The notes beneath the pieces were generated by a model. The model saw only the letters and a list, made by a program, of their open reading frames with translations, did not search any database and was not told the DNA's origin. Below are positions 35,529 to 42,197 of a DNA stretch of 64,000 nt, in pieces; the first letter of the stretch is position 1; every line of letters begins with the position of its first letter. Source of the DNA: Pseudomonadales bacterium (GTDB lineage Bacteria > Pseudomonadota > Gammaproteobacteria > Pseudomonadales > IMCC2047); the NCBI GenBank assembly GCA_024234615.1, contig JACKNY010000001.1, forward strand, positions 1,962,571 to 2,026,570, written 5' to 3'. The position numbers and the translations under genes are program-made.

Positions 35529-36317
35529 TCAGAACAGCTGTTTGTGCAACCATTGCTCGATAGCTTGCGCTACTTCTTGCCAGCCTTCAACGGTAAGCAG
35601 GTTGTGTCCTTTACCTTCAACATAAACGTACTCTGCCTGATAAAATTTAGCTAATTTCCGCATTGAAACCTCCGGCGTCAGCAAATCCAGCTCTGCCCCT
35701 ATCACCAGCACCGGGCAATTAATTTTATTTTTATCAATGGAAAGCCCGTGCTCTATCGCCTCACGCACGGCCCTAGGTGATTCGTCGCAAAGGAGCGCGT
35801 ATTCTTGACGGGCTTGCTCCTCATTTACTGCCTGGAAAAATAATTCCTTTGCAAATTCAAAAGGTGGTGGTGAAAAAGGGATCGTATCATCAATAGGCGC
35901 AGGTAATTCAATATGGGGCGCACCTAATTCTTTGGGGATTACCGAAGTTGTTAATACCAAGGCTTTAACTGGTGAGATTTGAGCATACTGCTGAGCAACC
36001 ATGCCTCCCATGCTATGCCCAATTATAATTGGCTCTACCCCAATAGATTCGACGACCTTGCCTACTTCTTCAGTGACATCAGCAAGGCTTCGGTTGATAA
36101 ATTGATTCAAAGGTAATGACATGGACTTATAGTGGTTATACCAATTTAGCGCGTAACAATCCCAACCCGCATTGGAAAAATATTCAAGAAAATTGCGCCA
36201 ATGCCAACTACCGTGACAACCACCATGCACAAAGACTAAGGGTGGCCGGTTTGAGCATTCTTCTGGAGAGTAATGCTCGACAAATATACCCTCTACCTCA
36301 AAGTTATTCTTTTGCAT
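35529..36317 (-). CDS. Alpha/beta hydrolase
   Basis: 262 residues. VFVHGGCHGSWHW near 28-40 is the oxyanion loop, GHSMGG near 99-104 the nucleophile elbow (serine), GAELDLLTPE near 213-222 supplies the acid, and GKGHNLL near 237-243 the histidine. The substrate is not deducible; the size and HGGCHGSWHW loop resemble esterases of the MES/salicylate-methylesterase group. It may belong with the nitrilase and AraC gene. Confidence 0.88.
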   Translation of the reverse strand: MQKNNFEVEGIFVEHYSPEECSNRPPLVFVHGGCHGSWHWRNFLEYFSNAGWDCYALNWYNHYKSMSLPLNQFINRSLADVTEEVGKVVESIGVEPIIIGHSMGGMVAQQYAQISPVKALVLTTSVIPKELGAPHIELPAPIDDTIPFSPPPFEFAKELFFQAVNEEQARQEYALLCDESPRAVREAIEHGLSIDKNKINCPVLVIGAELDLLTPEVSMRKLAKFYQAEYVYVEGKGHNLLTVEGWQEVAQAIEQWLHKQLF

Positions 36318-36551
36318 ATTTACTCTACTCTCATCTCGTTATGGTATCTGCTAGTCGTTTTTACCATTAAATCAAAGGATAATGAGTATTATTTAAATAA
36401 ACAAGTACAGCTAGTTTTTGGTCACTTACATTTATCTAAGTTATGGAGAAAAAGAATGAACGATACAAATGCCCCGTAACGACTGGACTTATTCGCAGTA
36501 AATGGAGCCAAATAGCCTCCATCAACTTCTCTATAAAACATTACGTTTTTG

Positions 36552-36722
36552 TCAGGTAAAATTGTAAGCGATTAATAAATTGAGAGTTAAGGTGTCCATT
36601 TGCTGGCGCCAATCCCCATTATTATGAGCCCGCTCGTAAATCTTTTCTCGATGAACTGCAACTGTTTTTGCTTTACCCTGATGGACGAAATAACCATCTT
36701 TATAATCCACCGTTAGGCCCGT
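36552..36722 (-). pseudogene. In-frame 56-codon tail after the phosphoethanolamine transferase stop, possible outer-membrane-protein end
   Basis: Past the TAA of the transferase the same frame stays open for 56 codons, including VDYKDGYFVHQGKAKTVAVH and ending MDTLTLNLLIAYNFT. The alternating hydrophobic pattern and near-terminal YNF resemble the last strands of a beta-barrel protein. It may be the end of a lost gene, or an extension cut off by a new stop. The last part is repeated upstream of the transferase. Confidence 0.4.
36571..36615. repeat. 45-bp direct repeat, copy A
   Basis: Matches 38616-38660 at 41 of 45 bases in the same orientation. The two copies bracket the phosphoethanolamine transferase gene. 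On the minus strand it encodes the DWRQQMDTLTLNL part of the tail described at 36552. Confidence 0.8.
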
Positions 36723-38468
36723 TTAAAACTTATTTTCGGCTGTTAAAGCGAATTTACTAGCGACTAACAATGGTTTTACGACCTTGGTACCCCAATCAAT
36801 TTTGTCATAATCGTGCAGGGTGTCAGGCGCCAAAGGATTACCAATCCAGCGTGGATGCTGAACGAACTGATCGGAGATTAAGCTGCGCGAATAATCCATT
36901 CCTTTGAAGTTAATGCCCGTCATATCACAGAGCGTATAAATAAAATCGGCACTACTAAAAGGTCGATTAATAGACCGCTGCCATTGGCTCAAGTCATGGT
37001 TGGCATTGAACTCAGGCGATGTCCAGGTAATAAAAGGCACGGTGTACATAGCTGGTGTTGGCGCTCCTTCGTTACGCCCGCTAAAGGGCTTGCCCGGCGT
37101 ATCGTAAACTTCCTCGCCATGATCGGAAAAATAAACCAACAGGGCATTATCATCCTGTTTGCGCAGATTTTTTATCAGTTCGGCAACCACAAAATCGTTA
37201 TAGCTGATGGCATTATCGTAACTGTTGTAATCGTATAAATCCTCCGGTCTCACCCAGCCGGGAGCGCTATCACGATCCACAAACCTTTCAAATTCTAGCG
37301 GGTAACGGTTGTCATAACCGCGGTGCGTTCCCAGCAAATGCACCACGATCATTTTTTTATCATCAGAGCCTGTCAGGGAGTCAAGGAAAGGCGCAATAAC
37401 GGCACCATCAAACTGATTGGCATTCTGCTCTCGATTATTGTTTAGATAAACTTGTTGATCAGCCAATTGAGACAAGGTTGTAAGCATTGTATTGCGTCGA
37501 GTTTGTGTTTGCTGATTAGTGATCCAGGTAATTTCGTAACCCGCTTGTTTCATTATATTCAGCAATGTTGGTTGCTCAAAAAAGGCTTCGGGGCGCTTTG
37601 AATCAGCGAATGATAGCACCTGCTGCAAAGCCTCAATGGTATAAGGCCGAGGAGAAATAACATCATTAAAAACAACCAGCTCATCACGAATAGCATTGAG
37701 TTGTGGTGTGGTATCGCGCCCATAGCCATAAAGGCTCATTCGGTGCCCATTAGTCGACTCACCAATAACCAATACCAACGTATCAGGTGCAGCGCTGGCA
37801 TTTAGTTTGAAATCTTCCAACTCCGACAAACTACGGTTTTTATTCAACAACCTATTCATGTCGGCAAGCTGATCCCGATAATGTAAGTACCCGACAATCA
37901 AATTCCAGGGCGCCGCAGGTTCAAGACGTTTTTCTAAGTGATAAAGAGCCGCCTCTCCACCCTGCTGTCGAATTAACAGACTATTCAAAAAAGGCCAGCC
38001 GACTATCAGAGAAAAAACCACGGCATAAATGCCGCGCTGGCGAGGTTTCAATATCATCGGCGACATGAGGCGCCACATAAATACCGGAATAATGCTTAAG
38101 GCTAAAAAAACAAACAGGTACCACCAACGCAGATAGGAGAGAATAAACTCACTCCCCTCGGCAGGATTAGATTCAAAAATAATAAAAATTGCACTCTGCG
38201 AAAAATCCTGCCCATAGATCAACCAGTAACCTACTCCCACCAACGACGCTGCCCACAGAACCAAACCAATGATTGCCGCCAATAACTTGCTGTGTGCCGG
38301 CCACAGCAATAGCGGAAGCAGCCATAACACACTCATTAACAATGACTGACGAATGCCCGCTACCCCTGACATGCCCGATGAATAAACTAACAGTTGGTAA
38401 ACAAGTGAAAAGTACAAAAAGAACAAATAAGCCCATAACAGCGAGTGGCGTTGAACAAATGCGCACAT
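36723..38468 (-). CDS. Phosphoethanolamine transferase (CptA/EptA family)
   Basis: 581 residues. Four to five membrane helices occupy the first 160 residues; a periplasmic sulfatase-fold domain follows. VLVIGESTNGHRMSLYGYGRDTTP near 231-254 holds the nucleophile Thr in the form typical of CptA (lipopolysaccharide core) transferases, and YFSDHGEEVYD near 450 carries metal ligands. It adds phosphoethanolamine to lipid A or core sugar, lowering surface charge. The gene is isolated and bracketed by 45-bp direct repeats, which suggests insertion as a unit. Confidence 0.9.
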   Translation of the reverse strand: MCAFVQRHSLLWAYLFFLYFSLVYQLLVYSSGMSGVAGIRQSLLMSVLWLLPLLLWPAHSKLLAAIIGLVLWAASLVGVGYWLIYGQDFSQSAIFIIFESNPAEGSEFILSYLRWWYLFVFLALSIIPVFMWRLMSPMILKPRQRGIYAVVFSLIVGWPFLNSLLIRQQGGEAALYHLEKRLEPAAPWNLIVGYLHYRDQLADMNRLLNKNRSLSELEDFKLNASAAPDTLVLVIGESTNGHRMSLYGYGRDTTPQLNAIRDELVVFNDVISPRPYTIEALQQVLSFADSKRPEAFFEQPTLLNIMKQAGYEITWITNQQTQTRRNTMLTTLSQLADQQVYLNNNREQNANQFDGAVIAPFLDSLTGSDDKKMIVVHLLGTHRGYDNRYPLEFERFVDRDSAPGWVRPEDLYDYNSYDNAISYNDFVVAELIKNLRKQDDNALLVYFSDHGEEVYDTPGKPFSGRNEGAPTPAMYTVPFITWTSPEFNANHDLSQWQRSINRPFSSADFIYTLCDMTGINFKGMDYSRSLISDQFVQHPRWIGNPLAPDTLHDYDKIDWGTKVVKPLLVASKFALTAENKF

Positions 38469-38615
38469 AGAAAAAACCTAAAATAAAATCAAGTACTACA
38501 CAGTAGCAGGGGTTACTTAAAGCAACCTTAATAAGCCGGTTTCTCTACTTACACTTACTTCGCACACTTCATGTAGATTAACGATTGGTTTAGGCGCCAA
38601 TTGGCGCTATAAGTT

Positions 38616-38660
38616 ATTGATAAATTGAGACTTAAGGTATCCATTTACTGGCGCCAATCC
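38616..38660. repeat. 45-bp direct repeat, copy B
   Basis: Counterpart of 36571-36615. On the minus strand it reads DWRQ, stop, MDTLSLNLSITY, continuing SANWRLNQSL; the CAA of copy A is TAA here. Adjacent at 38593-38607 is the palindrome GGCGCCAATTGGCGC. Confidence 0.8.
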
Positions 38661-38673
38661 ATAATAAACCAAA

Positions 38674-38718
38674 GACCCTATTAGATTCGCTCATCATTGC
38701 AGCACGTCCAATAGGGCC
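38674..38718 (-). terminator. Possible terminator after the phasin-like gene
   Basis: On the minus strand GGCCCTATT (38718-38710) pairs with AATAGGGTC (38682-38674), nine pairs including one G-T, with a long 27-base loop and then TTTGGTTTATT. Plausible but with a large loop. Confidence 0.4.
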
Positions 38719-38761
38719 TATTTCCTAAAATATTTTAACTTGCCGACAATCTGCCGTTCAA

Positions 38762-39265
38762 CTATGCGGCCTCCTTCGCCTTCTCTTTATGTTTCGCTTT
38801 TGTCTCCGGTGGCGAAGTAATTATCTCGGGCGAGACGCTGCCTTCAAACAGGTTCCGGCTGGATTCCTGACAAGCGGTGATTGTCTTACTGGCATATTCG
38901 GAAACGCCGGAATCAATAGCCGCCGGATCAACGCTTTTCACCATTTCGAACCAATTATTCCAGACGGTCTCACGAAGTTCCCGCCAACTATCGTTAATTG
39001 TCTGTGCTTGAATAACGGAATTCTTCAGCAGCTCAGGGAGGTGATCCTGTTTCTGCACCGCCTCACGCACCTGCTTGGACCAGTCCGCCTGCGTCCGCAG
39101 ACAAGAATGAACAAAATTTTCCTGCGATAGTGTGGCGATATTGAACATCTCCACGAACGGCGATGCGCGGTTTGGCTTGTTATCATTCAGCCATTGGTTA
39201 AATAGCTTTTGTTGACTGTCCCACCACTGGATCACTAACTTATTGGACTCTAACTTAGACTTCAT
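38762..39265 (-). CDS. Phasin-like helical protein
   Basis: 167 residues, wholly helical and amphipathic with many W, Q and K: WWDSQQKLFNQWLN at 14-27, then NIATLSQENFVHSCLRTQADWSKQVREA, and a lysine/alanine-rich tail KAKHKEKAKEAA. This resembles phasins and PhaM-like granule proteins, including the KA-rich tail, but no polymerase gene is in the window. A very strong ribosome site (AAGGAGG) precedes the ATG. It stands directly downstream of Hsp20 on the same strand, a pairing seen in stress islands. Confidence 0.55.
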   Translation of the reverse strand: MKSKLESNKLVIQWWDSQQKLFNQWLNDNKPNRASPFVEMFNIATLSQENFVHSCLRTQADWSKQVREAVQKQDHLPELLKNSVIQAQTINDSWRELRETVWNNWFEMVKSVDPAAIDSGVSEYASKTITACQESSRNLFEGSVSPEIITSPPETKAKHKEKAKEAA

Positions 39266-39324
39266 TGCTGCCTCCTTAATTTTTACCTGTTTTCATTCGC
39301 CCGCAGCATACCGCTTCCGGGCGG

Positions 39325-39774
39325 CTAATTGACCTTAATTTTAATCGGATGGCTGGGTTCCGACTCCTTAGTTTTAGGGAGACGGACTCGTAACACACCC
39401 TTTTTATATTCCGCCTTGATATTGGACTGATCGATATTATTTGGCAGTGCAAACATACGCGAAAATTTGCCGTAGAAACTTTCAGTCAAATGACAGGTTT
39501 CGTCCTCTTCTTCTTTTTCATACTTCCGCTCTCCCTCAATCACCAAGCTTCCCTCATTAAAGGAAATGTGAATATCGGATTTTTCCACGTCCGGCAATTC
39601 CGCTTTCACCAAATACTCCTTCTTGGTTTCACTGATATCGGCGGAGGGTGTCCAAGACGCAATCGTATGACCGTTATCATCGATTAATTTTGGAACACCT
39701 GAACTCAGTGGCCGAGTGTAACGGCGGAAAAGTTCATCCATTTCCTGAAAAGGACGCCATGTAATGAGGTTCAT
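39325..39774 (-). CDS. Small heat-shock protein Hsp20
   Basis: 149 residues from the ATG at 39774 (MNLITWRPFQEMDELF), the usual bacterial Hsp20 start; a longer frame to 39876 adds unrelated sequence. The alpha-crystallin domain includes EYLVKAELPDVEKSDIHISF, LVIEGERKYEKEEED, and the closing GVLRVRLPK. It is an ATP-independent holdase. Together with the phasin-like gene it opens the low-oxygen/stress island. Confidence 0.94.
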   Translation of the reverse strand: MNLITWRPFQEMDELFRRYTRPLSSGVPKLIDDNGHTIASWTPSADISETKKEYLVKAELPDVEKSDIHISFNEGSLVIEGERKYEKEEEDETCHLTESFYGKFSRMFALPNNIDQSNIKAEYKKGVLRVRLPKTKESEPSHPIKIKVN

Positions 39775-40083
39775 TTTGCTATCTCCATAGAATGATTGAT
39801 TAGAACCGCCAGCATAACCGGGAAAACACCTGCCTATTATTAGGAATAGCCGCAACGATCTAGTGGATAGCCACAATTGACCAATAGCCTTTGTTTAAGG
39901 CATCACGATAGCTCAGCAAAGCAGTGCCCGTTCAGGAAATTTATTCATTCCTGAAATCAATAACAGCTATTGCCGCGGGCGTTCAATTCACTGTGGAAAT
40001 CCCTTATATCGAACCCGCTAACACCCTTGTATGCTCTGTCACCCACACCACCGCCTGTCACCAATTGTAGGAGGATCGGATTT
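39775..40083. other. Divergent intergenic region between Hsp20 and the E1-like peptide
   Basis: It should hold promoters in both directions. A perfect 8-base inverted repeat TTCAGGAA / TTCCTGAA with a nine-base spacer lies at 39931-39955 and might be an operator. Nothing else is recognised. Confidence 0.5.
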
Positions 40084-40242
40084 ATGCAAATCGACCAAGA
40101 ACTGTTATTAGACATCTACCGAGAAATATCCTCGATGCGTGAATTTGAAGAACAGTTACAGGAGGAAACCCGGGAAACCGACGCTGCAGTGCTGACGGAA
40201 CTTGTGGATTTCCCGCAGCAAGATGTATCTTCAAAGCGTTAG
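40084..40242 (+). CDS. 52-residue peptide resembling the N-terminus of 2-oxoacid dehydrogenase E1-alpha
   Basis: Sequence begins MQIDQELLLDIYREISSMRE and continues FEEQLQEE. E1-alpha subunits of pyruvate/acetoin dehydrogenases start their conserved part with (L)LxLYRxMxxxRxFEExL, which residues 7-26 match closely. The peptide then stops; no thiamine-diphosphate motif follows in any frame before the next gene. A textbook ribosome site (TAGGAGG, 40068-40074) argues that it is translated. It precedes an E2-like gene by 83 bases. Either a fragment left by deletion of E1 genes, or a deliberately kept docking peptide. Confidence 0.6.
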   Translation: MQIDQELLLDIYREISSMREFEEQLQEETRETDAAVLTELVDFPQQDVSSKR

Positions 40243-40325
40243 CGGCATCGACTAAGTAAAATAGGCTGACGTCGGAAACGGCGACGACCGCCATTATTAG
40301 TGGACAAAAAAGGAGAATAGAAGCC

Positions 40326-41126
40326 ATGACTCACACACCCGCTGGTTCACCCATAATGATGAAATCTGGCGACAACCGAGACAATAAAACGGAAAACACC
40401 GCATCTAAAAGAGTTAGGAAGCTGACGTTGCGTAAGCTACGGCACTCGGGAGACTATGTACCACAGGTCAGTTATCATGACGAGGTGGATATCAGCATCA
40501 TCCATAATCTGCTGGCCCAAAGTGAATCCCAGCCCAAAGGCAGGGTCGTGCAAAACTTCAGCAAACGGAATAACCCGTTACTGCCATTCATCATTCAGGT
40601 TGTTATCGATGCGCTACGCGCTTTCCCACAGTTTAATGCCGCGCTGAATGAAGCCACTCACGCACTGCTGATTAAACACTATTATCACATCGCCATCGCT
40701 TTCGATATGCCAAACGGCCTGATTGCGCCCGTGATCAAAAATGCTGACACTTTGACCCTAGATCAACTGAAACAAGCAACGGCGGAGCTACCTGCCCGCA
40801 TCCAATCAGGAAACCTAAGGGTAATCGATACGGCCGGCGCGTCATTCAGTTTAACCAACCTCACCGGAGCCGGCGGCACTGGCTTTTCCCCCACTATAAA
40901 AGCGCCGGAAGTGGCGGTGCTGGGTATCTCCCAGGATATCGATAAAGTCGTCGCACGTCATGGCGAGTTACTGGTGCGCCGCACCTTACCCCTATCGCTC
41001 TCATATGATTATCGCGCCATTAACGAAGCCATGGCGGCGCACTTTATGGCGCACCTCCGACACAGGTTAGAATCACCGCTGGAGCTATTCAACCGGGAGT
41101 TTTCAGCACACCGTACGGCTTGCTGA
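40326..41126 (+). CDS. E2 (dihydrolipoyl acyltransferase) catalytic-domain protein with altered active site
   Basis: 266 residues. The acyltransferase core of 2-oxoacid dehydrogenase complexes is clear: RKLTLRKLRHSGDYVPQVSY near 31-50, GLIAPVIKNADTLTLDQLK at 131-149, ASFSLTNLTGAGGTGFSPTI near 172-191 and APEVAVLGIS at 193-202. There is no lipoyl domain and no E1/E3-binding domain. The catalytic motif D-H-R-x-x-D-G reads D228-Y-R-A-I-N233-E, so the essential His and Asp are gone. Transacetylase activity is therefore unlikely. A good ribosome site (AAAGGAG) and full-length open frame suggest it is still made, perhaps as a scaffold. Confidence 0.85.
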   Translation: MTHTPAGSPIMMKSGDNRDNKTENTASKRVRKLTLRKLRHSGDYVPQVSYHDEVDISIIHNLLAQSESQPKGRVVQNFSKRNNPLLPFIIQVVIDALRAFPQFNAALNEATHALLIKHYYHIAIAFDMPNGLIAPVIKNADTLTLDQLKQATAELPARIQSGNLRVIDTAGASFSLTNLTGAGGTGFSPTIKAPEVAVLGISQDIDKVVARHGELLVRRTLPLSLSYDYRAINEAMAAHFMAHLRHRLESPLELFNREFSAHRTAC

Positions 41127-41198
41127 GAATACATGCGCGTTGCGAAGCGGCGTAAACTGTTTGAGGCGACAATTAGCCTTGAGTGGAGAGAAATTGGC

Positions 41199-41525
41199 AT
41201 GAGCACAGGACAAACAAACTGTCATCGCTTTGACGAACCGGCTACAACCGACAACACTGTCCAGCAGACGCGACAACCTTCAACTCAACACAGTTGCGGT
41301 CGCGCACTTGACTACAAAATTGAAGAAATTGTCGCGTTAACCATAGCAGTCATCGCCGGTTATGAGGGTGCGATTTCTTTCCACACGTATAACGCGATTC
41401 ACGCCGGCGCTTGCGCGGAGGAAATTAGCGACATCCTGAACATCATAACCCTGATGGGTGCCAGGGTTGACGGTCTCTGTCAGGCGCTCGTCAACAAAGC
41501 AATTCAAGAGGCGCAGATAAGCTAA
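41199..41525 (+). CDS. AhpD-like (carboxymuconolactone decarboxylase fold) protein without CxxC
   Basis: 108 residues from the ATG at 41199, preceded by GGAGA; an upstream ATG at 41133 is less likely. DYKIEEIVALTIAVIAGYEG and AISFHTYNAIHAGACAEEIS align with the AhpD core, where RCDGCIxxHT is normal. Here it reads GYEGAISFHT: both redox cysteines are replaced (Y and A) and only the His remains. It is 72 bases from the E2-like gene. In mycobacteria AhpD is reduced through an E2 and lipoamide dehydrogenase, so the pairing with an E2-like gene here is noteworthy. Confidence 0.78.
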   Translation: MSTGQTNCHRFDEPATTDNTVQQTRQPSTQHSCGRALDYKIEEIVALTIAVIAGYEGAISFHTYNAIHAGACAEEISDILNIITLMGARVDGLCQALVNKAIQEAQIS

Positions 41526-41552
41526 TGCGGAAACGGCTAGAGATGCAACGCG

Positions 41553-42197
41553 CTATTTAGGCGAACCGCCGGATACGCTTTCGCGCAGCGGCATGGATGC
41601 GTCAATATTCAAGCGCACGAGTTGCGCCAAGGTGCGCACGCCCAGCTTCTTCATGACCTGCGAACGATGCACCTCCACCGTTCTTTCGCTAATGCCTAAA
41701 TCAATGGCGATCACCTTATTCATCTCACCGTCCGCAACGCGCTCAAACACCTCGCGCTCACGGTCAGACAATGCCGCGATTTTATCCAACATTGCCTTTC
41801 TTTCGAATAACCGTTTATGCTTGCCCGCTTCAACCGTCAGCGCTTCGTTGATACTCTCCAAAAGCTCCTGTTCACGGAAAGGCTTGCGAATAAAATCCAG
41901 CGCTCCGCGCCGCATTGCTTCGACGGCCATTTGGACATCGCCGTGCCCGGTAATAAAAATGATGGGGATGGCTGATTTGAGCTGATTAAGTTTTTCCTGC
42001 AGCTCAAGCCCGGTCATGCGCGGCATCCGAATATCGAGCACCAAACAGCCTCTTCGCAGGGGGTCAAATTTATCCAAAAACCCCAGCGAAGACGCGTAGG
42101 TCTCACAGGCTAGACCCACCGACTCTAGCAACATAGATAATCCCTCCCGGACTCCCTCGTCATCATCAACGACAAAAACCGTTTGCGTGTCATCCAT
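41553..42197 (-). CDS. FixJ-type response regulator
   Basis: 214 residues. Receiver domain with VVDDDEG at 9-15, phospho-acceptor D55 in VLDIRMP, T in FITGHGD and K in RKPF. Output domain LuxR/FixJ-like: LSDREREVFERVADGEMNKVIAIDLGISERTVEVHRSQVMKKLGV in pieces near 145-190. It overlaps its kinase gene by eight bases. It would activate target promoters on phosphorylation; the E2-like, Lpd, acetate kinase and ATPase genes on either side are candidates. Confidence 0.93.
   Translation of the reverse strand: MDDTQTVFVVDDDEGVREGLSMLLESVGLACETYASSLGFLDKFDPLRRGCLVLDIRMPRMTGLELQEKLNQLKSAIPIIFITGHGDVQMAVEAMRRGALDFIRKPFREQELLESINEALTVEAGKHKRLFERKAMLDKIAALSDREREVFERVADGEMNKVIAIDLGISERTVEVHRSQVMKKLGVRTLAQLVRLNIDASMPLRESVSGGSPK

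Noticed and set aside
36273..36479. 68-codon plus-strand frame with a hydrophobic segment.
   Set aside because: Begins inside the alpha/beta hydrolase gene on the other strand, has no ribosome site and no recognisable likeness.
39299..39324. CGCCCG / CGGGCG hairpin between Hsp20 and the phasin-like gene.
   Set aside because: Six-base stem with a 14-base loop and no T run after it; too weak to call a terminator.
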